Source of the DNA: Diphasiastrum complanatum
Taxonomy: Eukaryota > Streptophyta > Lycopodiopsida > Lycopodiales > Lycopodiaceae
Assembly: GCA_029204225.1 (NCBI GenBank)
Contig: CM055096.1
Span: 65,572,370 to 65,636,369, forward strand
Direction of reading: 5' to 3'
DNA length: 64,000 nucleotides
Both the position numbers and the translations under genes were made by a program. Shown one piece after another: positions 33,360 through 44,626 of the stretch; the stretch's first letter is position 1, and each line of letters starts with the position of its first letter. The notes beneath the pieces are model-generated. The model was not told the DNA's origin. It saw nothing but the letters and a program-made list of their open reading frames with translations, and did no database searches.

Positions 33360-33990
33360 TGCTATTCATCAACAGATTGAGATGATGTGTTTTTTTATCC
33401 TTTGTTGTAATACGCCTTCTTAGGATTGATCACATGCCAACACCACATAAATAGTAACTCCCCATGAAACAGCAGCAACGATCCACTACTAAGCAAACAT
33501 CACAGAGCCATAAAGGCTTGATCCACAGGAAACACGCATACGTGAAAGAGGTCCGCCGATAAGCAGCCAGCTAAGAAACAACACAATATTCTACACAAGC
33601 ACATAAAGCATGAAAAGCCAGCACAATAAACAGCAAGCACTGAAGCAAAAAGAAAGAACAATTTACCTGTGAAGCAAAAACGAAGCGATGCAAGGGCAAT
33701 TAGATGCGATATGCCAAGGGATAATGTGAGCGGATTTGTGAAGCCACGTCCTGGTTGAAGATCGAAAACGAGACGACCAAATAAATCGCAGCCGAGAGCA
33801 GCCTTCCTCCCTGACACAGCCAGCAGCAGCAGCAGCAGCAAAAGCGAGCGAGCAGCGACGATCAATGACGACGACGACGACGACGACGATGGAAGAAAAG
33901 AAAGAGAGAAGCCAAGCAACGAACGCGAAAGGCAAAACAGAAAACTTGAAGCAAAGCGAGCGAGCGAGAGAGAGAGCGAGCGAGAGATAG
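33360..33990 (-). other. 5' UTR of the SIN3-like gene with a UTR intron and CAG/GAC repeats
   Basis: The leader exon runs from about 33990 to 33667, where CACAG|GTAAAT is a good donor. The intron probably ends at TAGCAG|CAGCATGAAG just before the start codon. The leader has (CAG)6 at about 33823-33841 and (GAC)7 at about 33869-33890 on the plus strand, plus GA/CT-rich tracts (33960-34005). A UTR intron is common in constitutively expressed plant genes. Confidence 0.6.
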
Positions 33991-34021
33991 AGAGAGAGAG
34001 AGGAGGCCTTTGAGGACTTTG

Positions 34022-34042
34022 TATTTATAGTGTGATTTATAG
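34022..34042 (-). promoter_or_regulatory. TATA box(es) of the SIN3-like gene
   Basis: Minus strand reads CTATAAATC then CTATAAATA 13 bases on, roughly 30 bp upstream of a CT-rich start region. Position fits a core promoter. Confidence 0.7.
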
Positions 34043-34166
34043 CGGCGATTTGGCCACAAGGCTAGCCTGGAATTCAAATGACACGCGCGCTCTTACTTCC
34101 GTCGTCGTTCGATTCTCCCACGCATTTTTTATCTTGCCACGTCTCATAAGATCCGAATGAGGGGCC

Positions 34167-34180
34167 TAAACCCTAAACCC
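34167..34180. promoter_or_regulatory. Telo-box in the SIN3-like promoter
   Basis: TAAACCCTAAACCC contains AAACCCTA, the plant telobox bound by TRB-type factors and common upstream of growth and translation genes. It lies about 140 bp upstream of the TATA box. Confidence 0.6.
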
Positions 34181-34199
34181 GGCCGAATATCTAGACCAA

Positions 34200-35050
34200 C
34201 CACTCTATATCTTAGCTCATACCCCTTTTTATAGGAGTTCCACTCTTGAGGCCCCCAAAATGACCCTTTGGCACAGGCAAATAGACCAAAGTGGAAGGCC
34301 CTTCAATCGCCTAAGGATCTTCTCTTTTGCGAAATTGGGATCGAGATCTTTTAGTTTCTCATACCCTCTTTTGATAGTTGGTACATTGCGTTATCTTTTG
34401 TTCGAAAGGTGGAACTAAACAATTGCACTAATACAAAATCAAAGGCACTAATCTCACAACGTATATCTAAGGCAAGGCTCTTCGTGAGGGATAAAGCCCC
34501 GTAAACATACGCTTTACGAACATGAGCACCCAAGTGATTTGTGGAGCATAGATAGTTGATGGGTTTCTCTTTAAACATGTTATGATGAAGCTATTTTGAG
34601 CATAATGCTAGAGCATCTCAAGCGATGTGCCCTAAAATTCTAGACTTAATCAAAAGTTGGAGCATGAGTGAATACGTTGAAAATGGTAAATTCTCTAATG
34701 GGGGTGAGCAACAAATTGCCCAACGCCTAAGAATATACATAGACAATGATAGTGAAGCCTATAAATGAAAATGGGCAAGGTGATCGAAGAAGTGATCATG
34801 AGAGGCCTTACCTCGTAAAAGACATGAATTCTTAAGGGTGGTAAGGATTAAAATGACCAAATGAAAAGTGAGAGCTAAAAATGGCACAGTGGGATCCCTT
34901 TGTAGGAGGGAGGAGGACTATAATCACAAAACTAGATCAATTTGTAGTGTTCTTAAGTATTTGCACATGTCATACTTCAACTCATTTTTATTATGCCATG
35001 GAGTGTGAATAATATCTATATGTAATTTGCGTTTGGGCTAATAGGAGACA
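34200..35050. other. No gene recognised upstream of the SIN3-like gene
   Basis: Intergenic sequence between the SIN3-like promoter and a copia LTR. One minus-strand open stretch (34351-34578) has no recognisable features and is probably chance. Confidence 0.5.
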
Positions 35051-35760
35051 TGTTGGATTTATTCCTCTACTCTCCTAAATTCCCTGTCAATCTAGTTCCA
35101 TTCATATTGCTGCAGTTTTACACGCATTGTTGCACAGTTTGCAGAGATACTCTATTACTACTGAAGACAAACATCATAATGGCAACCGACTTGGCTAACT
35201 TGTCAAGTAAGCCCGACTCCATCGACTATCGTCAAGGACCGTTGTCTCGACTTTATTCACTATTAGCACACTCGACTCCAAATAGTCGAAGCCTTCTCAC
35301 GCCCACTTTCTGTATTGTGCTTGCATCTGCACTAATGTCAATTGTATATAAATGATGATCATTGTAACATACATATAACATAAATACGAGAATTATCAAA
35401 GACGGACACTATAGATGCTTTCATGCATTGATTCTTTTTTTTCAGATTGATTGTCAAGAATAAGCTCATAGCTTTTACAGAGTGGAGTTAGCTTCCTGAG
35501 CATCCGGTTTTGCTCGCAATTGTCTTGTGCTCACAACATCAATTTGACTTGTATTTTCATACATATCAATCTGAATCGACTATTGTCTTCTTTGTCAGTG
35601 TTGACTGCTTTTGCTATTTCATTTTTTTTGTCTGACTCTCTTACTACTTTGTCTAACTGTCTGCTCTTCTCGCTTCTACAACTGCAAGTAATTAAATTAT
35701 TTGTGTTCGCCTACGTGTTCGCCTATGCACTGAGGAGATTTCTACCACCATCTCTGAGCA
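35051..35760 (+). repeat. Copia 5' LTR (710 bp)
   Basis: Begins TGTTGGATTTATTCC and ends CTCTGAGCA, with the PBS starting at the next base. A TATATAAATGATG box at about 35344 could be its promoter. No 3' partner LTR was found. Confidence 0.75.
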
Positions 35761-35773
35761 TGGTATCATAGTG
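35761..35773 (+). other. Primer-binding site, tRNA-iMet type
   Basis: TGGTATCATAGTG, one change from the usual TGGTATCAGAG core, directly after the LTR. Confidence 0.75.
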
Positions 35774-35913
35774 AAAATTATAGCTTGATAAGCTTCCCAC
35801 AGAACGTGGTTCTATCACCTGATAGAATAATTGATTTTTTGTTCTATAAATAGCATTAGATTTTCATTTGTAAGTCACTAATAGTTATTATTGTCACCTA
35901 GACTAACTTCTAC

Positions 35914-36425
35914 ATGGATTGTCAAAGCAAAGCCAGTCACATCGTGAACAAGCTTGATGGATCTAACTACTATCTGTGGAAAATTAAGATGAAAATTGTG
36001 CTAATGGCTAAGGAGTTGTATGATATTGTCACAGGTGCAAAGGCAAGACCCGAAGCAAATATCGCTGCAATATCTCAATGGAAGCTGAAGGATGGCAAAT
36101 CTCAGACACACAAATCGGCCATGTGTCTGAAGCTCAAACCTCAAAAGAAGTCTGGGACATCTTGAACACATTGTACAATGTGCAGGACATAGCTTCTAAG
36201 CTACACCTCAGATGGAGATTATTCTCCCTCAAGATGACAAATGGTGATTCAACTCAGAATCACATCAACCAGTTCAAGAACTTGCCGCAATAGATGGCCA
36301 TTGTCGGATCAGTCATAGACTATCAAGACACAATAATGACACTACTTTCGAGCTTGCCAAGCTCATATGACAACCGGGTGATGATCATCACGACACACCC
36401 AAAGCTAACTCTATCAAGAGTCATC
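35914..36425 (+). pseudogene. Copia gag (UBN2-type) fragment
   Basis: Starts MDCQSKASHIVNKLDGSNYY, then WKIKMKIVLMAKELYDIVTG. After a frameshift near 36090 come SEAQTSKEVWDILNTLYNVQ and DYQDTIMTLLSSLPSSYDNR. It is cut at about 36425, where minus-strand gypsy protease sequence begins. Downstream parts of this element are absent. Confidence 0.8.
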
Positions 36426-36429
36426 ACAA

Positions 36430-36830
36430 GAATCTTGTTGGCTTCAACCCTTGCAAACCCCATTTTTCATACAAAGTGGTGGAGATCAAATTGACACCCG
36501 ATCTTCCATCTACCATTGTTGCCTCGTCCTTGTATCTCTTGTATTTGATTGGCAAAGTGATGTTGTGTTCCTCACTTTCCCATGCTGCTCCAATGTGGAG
36601 GACGTTACTTGTTTCTTCATAGCCCGTACAATATATGGGCTCAGGCGCTACTGTCTCCTCATCCGCTTTGGCCCATTCAGCTAGAAGGCTTTTCGCTTGT
36701 GGTGCAATCCGCAATAGTTCTCCGAGTGGTAAACTAACACGGCTTGATAGTAAAAGTGTGAGCCTTTCAGTGCGTGGTTCCTCGGCCTCCACCATGTGAA
36801 AAGGTGGTTCATGTTGGTGCAACCGATCAT
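36430..36830 (-). pseudogene. Gypsy protease region (truncated)
   Basis: Reads LPIKYKRYKDEATMVDGRSG and VNLISTTLYEKWGLQGLKPT. DGRSGVNLIS corresponds to the aspartic protease active site (related copy at 54189-54413: DGGSGVKLIS). The frame ends where the copia gag begins, so this gypsy element lacks all of pol beyond protease. Confidence 0.65.
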
Positions 36831-37079
36831 TCTGATCAGTGCGCAGTGGTGAGCCCGCTTGCGGTTCCCGTTCGACGCCAACTGGAGGTTCTGTGAGATG
36901 GTCCTTTTCTGGCTCTTTTTCCTCCGCTTGTGCTTTTTGTACCTAGTGTCTTATTTTCTGGTACTACCTTCTTTCTTCCCTCACATTCGGGTATGGTGCT
37001 AAAGTTGAGGGTTGGTCGTCAGTGACCGAGGGTGGTGGTGAGGGAGCCACTTCCTTTCTCTTCTATGCTCGCGTAAAAA

Positions 37080-38640
37080 CTAACACATGAGCATGGAATT
37101 GGTGTCCTTACGATGGCATCCCTGCTGGAACTGCTGGTTGCTGTATTGCAATGAAGTTAAGAGGTGCACTGGTTCCAGGTTTAAATGGACAATTCTTGTA
37201 ACAGTGTCCATAACTGCATTCTCGGCAGAACGATGTATATTGTCCCTTATAGGGACATTCTGCAATTTTGTGTCCTTCGCCGCATCCGTAGCAGCCATAA
37301 TTTCTTCTGCCTTGACGCTGAGTTTGAGCTGCATAGGCCGCAACATATTCATTTATGGAAAGGTCCATAAATGGTTCATCTGGTCTGTACCATTGCTGCT
37401 ACTTAGGTTGAGGTTGCATTTGCATCTCTGGTTCTGCTGCTGTCAGGTTTACATGGGCCACTTGTTGATTGGCTGGCCCTGGTGGTGCAGGTAAGGCCAT
37501 ACGCTGTTGTTGATTCGGTGCACCGTACCTTGGTGTCGCGTTGGGTGCCTCTTGATGGTAAGAATAAGAAGTTTGATAAGGAATTCTCTTCTGTTGAACA
37601 ATCCGGGGGTTAAACGGGCAAAATGCTATATCGTGCAATGTTGCATTGCACAGATGACAGAATCTATGTGTCAATCTCAGATTTTGCTTTAGGACTGGAC
37701 ACTCGTTCGCTGTATGGTTCTACGTGCACACTGAACACCATACATTCTCCCGTCTAGGATACTACAGCTGGTTTGGTTTTGGTTGATGTGGCGTTACTGC
37801 TATAGCTCCTTGTAAGGCTTTCAGTTTATGGTCAAACTACGCCGTAAGTTGCTCCATCTGTTGTTTGTGTAATTTTGTCATTTGCTCCAACAACAATTCT
37901 ATGGATAGAGCATACGCGTTTGATGATGATGATGCTAACAAGGGAGTAGAAGTGTGGGTGGATGGATATTCGTCATCAGATCCCTCATCCTCTTCCCTGA
38001 TGGCATCTTCCATAGCTTCTTGTAGAGTAGCGTACTGCCCCCGTCGTTTCAGTTCTCTTCTCATGCTTCGTGGTAGTCCGGCTAGGAACCACATGATCAC
38101 CGCATAATCGGGAGTTAGGGCTGCGCTGCACTCGGATCGTAGGTGTTTGACCCGTTCAATATAGTCCCTGACCCTTTCTCATTTTCCCATCTTGACTTTG
38201 CTCAGTAGGAGAAACGGGTCTTCCAAGAACTTTCTTGGTCTAAAGCACATAATGAGAGCCGCTTTAACCGCTTCCCAGGTAGATTTTTCTTCCTCTGACA
38301 AGTTGAAAAACCAATCCTGAGCCACTGCCAATAGGGACATAGGAAACAACATCAGCTTTTTCGCAGGTGTTCGTTCGCCGTAAATTTCACAAGCTTGCTC
38401 ATAGATCTGGAGGAATCGGATGGGATCTGATGATCCGTCGTATTTTGGTATTTCCATCTGTGGTGCTCTCCGGACTGCCTGCAAGAGAGTGACAGGTACG
38501 GGTTGGCCCATTGGATCCATTGGTGCTGGTTCTGGTTCTGCCTCGTTGCATAGCTGCTATTCTGGGAAGGTGTGGTGCTTGATTTGCTATCCTTCGTGCT
38601 ATTGATCGTCTCAATCTCAGATTCATCCAATGGTGGGTTC
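37080..38640 (-). pseudogene. Gypsy gag, copy 2, with several zinc knuckles
   Basis: Starts MDESEIETINSTKDSK at 38630. The gag core (IPKYDGSSDPIRFLQIYEQA, AQDWFFNLSEEEKSTWEAVK, AGLPRSMRRELKRRGQYATL) is followed by successive cysteine motifs: CSVCT-NHTANEC and CHLCNATLHDIAFC near 37620-37750, then CYGCGEGHKIAEC and CRECSYGHCYKNC near 37200-37300. Four cysteine-rich knuckles in one gag is unusual. TGA in KMGK-ERV and other stops are explicable by CGA-to-TGA changes; copy 1 keeps CGA there. Leader, PBS and LTR of the element continue at 38641-39444 and, across the copia insertion, at 48841-50102. Confidence 0.85.
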
Positions 38641-39444
38641 CAAAGTGATTGGATCTTGCTTATACAGTAGGATGCAGTCTGAATCTCAAGGATCTGATCG
38701 GCCGAAAGTGAATTTTAGGCCTTTTGCGGTGGTTTTTCCTTGATAACTTTTTACTCCTTGCACTGATTGACCTGAGATTTTGACAGTAGCTAGATCTGAT
38801 GTAGATCTTTCCACTGATCTAGTCTGCGAGGGTTCCCTAGTGCGAGGGTTGGCTGTGCAAGGGTTCTTTAGCTATTTTTACAGATAAAAAACATGATATC
38901 TCCTAGATCTTTGGGAAGTAACTCTCGCAAGGCTCACAATAGATGGATTTGGGTCAGATCTCTCTACATAATTCTCTGCGAGAGTTAACTCTTGCAATAA
39001 GTGAAAATTTCACTGTCTCTGAGGGTTAAAAACCACTATTTTGGCTTAATCTTCACCAAATCTTTGTACTATCTCTCGCAGGCTTCCTCACTGATGAAAA
39101 TTAACAATCTGAATCTATTAAGAGGGTCTGCGAGAGTTCTTACTAGAATGATTTGCTGCACCTTCACTTTTTAGTGATTTTTTAGCACTTAAACCCAATT
39201 TGCTGATTGTTGGAATCAAACTAACTCTCGCAAGCTCTTCTGTGTCCTGGTCTCATTGAGATGGAACTTCAGAATCCTCTACGAGAGTTCTTGCTCACTA
39301 GAACTGAAAATTTCGCTGTCTGTGAGGGTTCACTGGTACTTTCCCATCTTTTTTTCACTGGGAAATCTTGCACAGGCACTTAGACATCAGACTAACTCTC
39401 GCAAGCTTCTCAGTGTCCTGGTCTCAATAAGATGGAACTTCAGT
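38641..39444 (-). repeat. Gypsy leader, copy 2, proximal part
   Basis: Carries the CTCTCGCA / TGCGAGAG motif set (near 38826, 38930, 38975, 39075, 39130, 39225, 39277 and 39395). It stops at GATGGAACTTCAGT, and the copia 3' LTR starts at 39445. Confidence 0.8.
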
Positions 39445-39692
39445 TGAGAATACGGTTTAAAAAATCCGATCGAATCAATCACCACAGAACAACATCAAGT
39501 GCATTAAGACAAGAAAACAGAATCGCTCTCCCACAAACTGTATATTCAAACTCACGAGTAAGTACAAAGATAAGTTGCTTAAAAGCACTCAAAGGGCTCG
39601 TAAAAGAAAGATGGCCCGATAACTCTAGAACTAAGCACACGTGGTGCCGTCGAAATAAGAAAGCATTGTATAAGTCGATCATTGCTATTTTA
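39445..39692 (-). repeat. 3' LTR of the nested copia element (248 bp)
   Basis: Same length as the 5' LTR at 48589-48836 and clearly homologous. On the minus strand it runs from TAAAATAGCAATGATCG (TG changed to TA) to GTATTCTCA. The purine tract ACTCTCTCCCTC (39693-39704, minus strand GAGGGAGAGAGT) lies directly against it. Confidence 0.9.
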
Positions 39693-39779
39693 ACTCTCTC
39701 CCTCAATGATCAATGTCTCTCTTTATTTTTGAGTTTACTCTATTCATGGAACATACCTCCATGATAGTATTACAAGTAA

Positions 39780-40120
39780 AGGCTTTTTACATAACTAGAT
39801 CTAAGCCAAGTTTGGCTCTAAAAGTCTTAAACTTTTCTTTACTTAATCTATACTTCATGCCCAATCAACGTCAACATAGCCTTGCAACTTAGGTAAAACA
39901 CTTTGTCTTTTGTAGATTAGACCAAGGTTAGGTGTACTCTCACATACCTCAAAATCCTTTTTGCAGCTTTCCAATGGTCCATAGTGGGTGATGACATGAA
40001 TTGGCTAATCAAACTTACAACATAGTAGATATCAGGACATGTAATCGTAAGATATATCAAACTCCCAACTAGCTGACGAAATAGAGTAGCGTCAACATGT
40101 GCACTATCATCAATACGAGA
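39780..40120 (-). pseudogene. Copia RNase H remnant
   Basis: Decayed sequence with a GYVDVDWAG-like RNase H motif near 39870 and a KRILRYV-like piece near 39950. It is too broken for a continuous frame and is continuous with the RT at 40121-40873. Confidence 0.6.
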
Positions 40121-40873
40121 TCATTTCTTACCAACTTTGCATAACCTGATATCACTGCCAGTTTGCCATACTTCGACATGCAAGCAATTGTGCATAAGAT
40201 CTAAATCTGTCATCTCAAAGTGCTTGCATAAGTTGGCTTTGATAGAACGAGTGAGGTTCTCATCATTGCTTGTGATAATGATATCATCAACGTAAAGTAC
40301 AATCAAGGCAATGTTGTCATCATTTATAAGAACATAAAGGTTTGGATCTAAATTTGTTCTTACAAAGCCATGAGAAAGAAAGTAACTGTCAATGCGTCCA
40401 TACCAAGCGTGTGGCACTTTCTTAAGGCCATAAAGTGCTTTGTGTAGTTTACATACCTTCTGTTCTTGCCCTTTTGCCATGAAGCCCTGCGCTTGGACCA
40501 TGTAAACTTCTTCTTCTAGGTCACCATTCAAAAATGTGGACTTCACATCCATTTGATGGATCTTCCACCCAAAATGAGATGCTAAGGCAATGATAAGACA
40601 TAGTGTAGTCCACTTAGCCACTGGAGCAAATGTCTCTTCATAGTCAATTCCTTTGCTTTGCTCATAACCCTTCACTACTAGATGTGCCTTATACTTTGCT
40701 ATCGTGCCATCCGCATGAAACTTTGTTCTAAACACCCTTTTGTTGTCAATGAGTTTCTTTCCAAGTGGTAGATCAACCAACTCCCATGTATCATGCATGT
40801 GGATGGATTCTATCTCCTCTTCCATTGACCTTTGCCACTGTTTGTGATCTTTTGCCTCATCAAAGGTCGACAC
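40121..40873 (-). pseudogene. Copia reverse transcriptase, nested element
   Basis: A 250-codon frame with WQRSMEEEIESIHMHDTWEL, KYKAHLVVKGYEQSKGIDYE, ETFAPVAKWTTLCLIIALAS, IHQMDVKSTFLNGDLEEEVY (catalytic Asp), KALYGLKKVPHAWYGRIDSY and LIVLYVDDIIITSNDENLTR. The YVDD active site is intact. Among the retroelement pieces in the window this pol is one of the least damaged. The frame is out of phase with the integrase end at 40860. Confidence 0.9.
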
Positions 40874-41589
40874 TTCAAAATGTCAGTCATTAGGGCATAG
40901 TTCGCATGATAACGATCAGGAGACTTCCTTTCTCGCGTTGATCTTCTCACTTCACCTTGTGTGCTAGATCTTGGTTGATTTAGCTTTGTGTCCTTCGTGA
41001 TCTTTTCATACCATTTTGGTATCTTAGATTCAGGTGATACACTACCTGGAGAGTATGTATCCCAAGGAGTGTCTAAGTAATGTCTCTTACTTCCAACCGG
41101 TTTCTCCTTTATTGCTCCTATTGGCAAGTACCTCCCCCTAGGCTCTTGAATAGGTGGTGTCCTTTCATACTCGCTCTCTCGACTCTCGTCTTCAAATGCA
41201 TCATCTTGTGGAGCATCTTCTTCATCTTCTTCCTCCAGAATTGTGGGAAGTCTTTTGATGCTCTCACCACTTGCATGGTCTTCATCTTCATACCTATGTG
41301 TTTCATCAAAGATCATATCTTTGCTAATGTGAATCTTATTCATTACAGGATCAAAACACCTGTAAGCTTTCGTCCTCTCATCATAACCGACGAAGATACA
41401 CTTGATTGCTTTGGCATCAAGTTTTTTTTGCTCCTCCTTTGGCACATGTACATAGGCCTTATATCCAATGACACGAAACTTGTCAATTTTTGGCTTTATT
41501 CCAGTACATGCTTCTTCGGGAGTCACATTTGGAATCGCAACTGTAGGGCTCCTGTTTTGCAAGAACGTTGCCGCACTACACGCTTCCAA
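40860..41589 (-). pseudogene. Copia integrase C-terminus and linker, nested element
   Basis: Reads CSAATFLQNRSPTVAIPNVT, YKAYVHVPKEEQKKLDAKAI, KCIFVGYDERTKAYRCFDPV and SKDMIFDETHRYEDEDHASG, then an acidic linker and a basic segment RRSTRERKSPDRYHANYALM. Conserved order for copia between the integrase core and RT. Confidence 0.85.
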
Positions 41590-42180
41590 CCAAAGTGAAT
41601 CGAGCCCATTTGCTTCATCATGGAGCGTGTACTCTCCATAATAGTCATGTTTTTCCTTTCAACTACACCATTACTATGTGGCGTGTGTGACTGTGTGAAT
41701 TGTCTTTTGATGCCGTGTTCTTTTCAAAAGTCCTCAAAATCATCAGATTTGTATTTGCCCCCTCTATCAGATCTTAGCACTTTGATGCGTGCATCCAGTT
41801 GGTTCTCTACCAAAGTCTTGAACTCCTTGAAGCGAGCAAAAGCGTTAGATTTCTTCTTCAAAAAATAAATCCATGTCCTCCTAGAGTAATCATCTATGAA
41901 AGTCATAAAATAATATGCTTTCCCTAATGACATGGTCTTCATTGGGCCACACAGGTTGCTGTGAATGAGTTCCAGCGGTTTCTTAGCTCTTGCAGCTCCA
42001 CCTTTCTTGAATGTCTCCTTGTGATGCTTTCCCATGACGCATCCTTCACATATTGCATGATGATCATCCTGCAATGTCGGTAACCCTATTACCATCTTCA
42101 GCTTCACCATCAATCTCAAGCTCCCATAGTTCAAATGACCAAGTCTTCTATGCTACAACTCAGATTGAGATGTTGTTGAT
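41590..42180 (-). pseudogene. Copia integrase core, nested element
   Basis: Zinc-binding end [20 protein letters not shown], then [20 protein letters not shown], where Asn replaces the first catalytic Asp (normally HSDLCGP). The second Asp is present in [17 protein letters not shown]. The glutamate region around 41640 is out of frame. Loss of a catalytic Asp would abolish integration. Confidence 0.85.
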
Positions 42181-42191
42181 ATAGCCAGACA

Positions 42192-43469
42192 CTATTCTCT
42201 TGGTTTTGCAGCATCCAATTTATAAAGGCCACAATTACTATCTCTATAACCCTTCGCCACCACTTTATGGTTGTGGTTCATATCCCTCATAAGGCATCCA
42301 TCCTTGACAAATTCAACCTTAAGATGTTGATTTGCCATTACACCAAAAGAAAGCAAACTCTTTTTGAGTCCATGAACATAAAGCACATTAGGGATGTTCT
42401 TGATTTTACCATCAGGAAACTGCACAGGTAAATTGCCCACACCATGTATCTGGCATTCCTCTCCATTGGCTTGAGTGACCTTATCCCCATCATGGATTGG
42501 TGAGAATTTTTCAAACCAATCACGTTTCCCAATCATATGCCTTGTGGCGCCTAAATCTATGAACCATCTGGCACCATCATCAACTTGGGATGTCAATGCC
42601 GATGAGAAGACACTTTTCTCATCATCTTCTCCATCATCTTTGACAATGTTTTCTTGTTGAGTCACTTTTCCTGCCTTTATGTCCGCTTTCTTCTTGTAAC
42701 ACTCGCATGCCCAATGACCCAGTTCATGGCAATAGTAACATTTGCCTTTCTTCTTCTTTTTCCCTTTTGATGACGACTCTCCATTGTCATCATCATCTTT
42801 GGATTTCTTAGGAATTCTTTTCCATCCTTTCTGCTTCCCTTTAGCAAGCAAGGCTTGATCCTCCTGTGGGGTTTGCCTTGACTTCACCACTTCGCGACGC
42901 TTCTCTTCCATGATTCCGTGGAAGTCTTCAAAAGTAGGCAACCTCTCCCTCGAAACAATGCTGCTCACAAACATTTGTAGCCCTTCCGAGACACCGCTCA
43001 TTGTGGTATGTACCAATTCAACATCCCTGATTGGTTCTCCAATCGCCACAAGTTGATCTCTCAGCTCCTTTATCTTGGTGAAGAAAGATCCCACTGATTC
43101 ACTTTCTTCCATCCTTACTGCATTCAATCTCGACTTCAAGAACATGGCTCGAGCTGGATTGCAAGTTTGAAATTGCATTTTAAGAGCTTCCCAAGCTCTC
43201 CTAGCGGTCGTGGCATCACTTATATGAGTGATCACATGGTCTTTCACTGAAATATTGATCAAGGACAATGCTCTCTGCACCTTTTTATCAAAGGCCCTCA
43301 TGTCACCTGGAGTGGTATTTGGTCGGACTTCAATACCTGCCACGATCTCCCACAACTCTTTCTCCATCAAAATGCTCTTCATTTTGAATTTCCAGATGTT
43401 GTAGTTAGAAGCCCCACCAAGTTTGCTGGCATCGCCCAAAATTGCCTCACTGATGTTTGCCATCTCCAA
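42192..43469 (-). pseudogene. Copia gag-protease, nested element
   Basis: A 425-codon uninterrupted frame from MEMANISEAILGDASKLGG. The UBN2-type gag is YNIWKFKMKSILMEKELWEI and LKSRLNAVRMEESESVGSFF. After a lysine-rich stretch comes a perfect CCHC knuckle (CYYCHELGHWACEC). The protease site WFIDLGATRHM has Leu in place of Ser in DSG. Then LPVQFPDGKIKNIPNVLYVH and LYKLDAAKP of the gag-pre-integrase region. The stop lies at 42192, just before integrase. Confidence 0.9.
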
Positions 43470-44606
43470 ACTACTTGAAACTCCACTTGTAGGCTATAAA
43501 ATGTATGTCGAAGCCAACCGTGATGTCAAAAATCAATAATAATGATCTGCAATTTTTGGCTTACTAGGCCACCCACCGCTCTTTCGTCAAATTGAAAGCC
43601 AAACTGGCGCTGCTTTCCGAAATGCTTTCCATCATCAACTCTCAACTACGTGCCCAGTGGAATGGTGAAATCACTTTTGGCGCGCTCTGACCACTTTTTT
43701 CGTGGAAATCACTTTGTTTTGGCATATAGTACTTGTAGGTACAGTCAGGGTGCCCTTTGTTTGGAGGCTATAGCCTTTCGTTTGGCCAAAATAGGCTAAA
43801 GGAGGTGAAAATAAGGGCACTTTAAGTTTTTGAACTATTTCTTCAGTGTGAAGAAACTTCACCCTTCAAAAAAATGGGACCCGACTATTACTTCAGCTTG
43901 AAAATTTTTAATGCAATTGAAGTCCATTCTCCACTTCAATGCACTTCAAGGCTTGTCAAAGCCCCCCTACTTGCCATCCAATGGCCAAGTTCCATCTAAC
44001 TGCCCACAATTCTTATCATGGCATGCAATCTGGACCGTCGATCTCTTGGAGCCTCAATGCAACGGCTACAACTGCTTTTGGTGTGCCCACCTACGCCCTT
44101 GCTACCGCGGTTCACTCAATCACGCAAAGGTTTCAACGTTTCTGGGCGCGTGCGAGCTCCCTGGCTCCTCTCTCCACACTACCATCCCTTTCTTCACTTT
44201 TTTTTCAAAGGTTATGGCCATGGCAGCCTAACCAGATCCGATCTACCTCTCCACTCAGTCATCGGCCGCCCACGGCCTCTTCACATGTTCTCAGCAGTAG
44301 CAGGCCGCCCACCATAACGCGTTTACAGATCGAAAAAGGTTTCAGAAACTGGAGAGATCTTGATTACAACTCCTCCAAACCCTGGCTTCCAAAGAATACA
44401 CCTTTCCCGAGACTTTCCTCAGTCCTTTTCATAATTTTGGGCTTCAATCTTTGCTTGCTTTCTGATTCAGCCGACAATTCCCTGTCTCTGAATTTTCTTT
44501 ACAGTTTTTAGCCGTTCCAAAATCTCTACATACTAGGTTTAGTGCTTCCTAGCAACAAACCGTCGTGAATTCGCAGCTCTCTGTTCCTGTCCAGTGATTG
44601 TAGCCA
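43470..44606 (-). other. Leader of the nested copia element
   Basis: Non-coding sequence between PBS and gag of about 1.1 kb, long for a copia leader. A plus-strand open stretch (43939-44511) is compositionally unremarkable and opposite to the element; I do not consider it a gene. Confidence 0.6.
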
Positions 44607-44623
44607 CCAAGGCTCTGATACCA
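44607..44623 (-). other. Primer-binding site, tRNA-iMet type
   Basis: Minus strand TGGTATCAGAGCCTTGG, a canonical plant copia PBS. Its 5' LTR is not adjacent but 3,965 bp away, at 48589, because of the insertion at 44627-48583. Confidence 0.95.
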
Positions 44624-44626
44624 AGT

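Noticed and set aside
33500-34077. Overlapping frames upstream of the SIN3-like start codon, with Ser/Leu runs
   Set aside because: They come from CAG, GAC and GA microsatellites in the 5' UTR. The [12 protein letters not shown] start matches plant SIN3-like N-termini.
36424-36500. Possible functional fusion of copia gag to gypsy protease
   Set aside because: The two frames are on opposite strands; this is simply a junction between truncated elements.
43939-44511. 190-codon plus-strand frame in the copia leader
   Set aside because: Antisense to the element, Ser/Pro/Thr-rich without domain, and overlapped by two other open frames. Probably chance.
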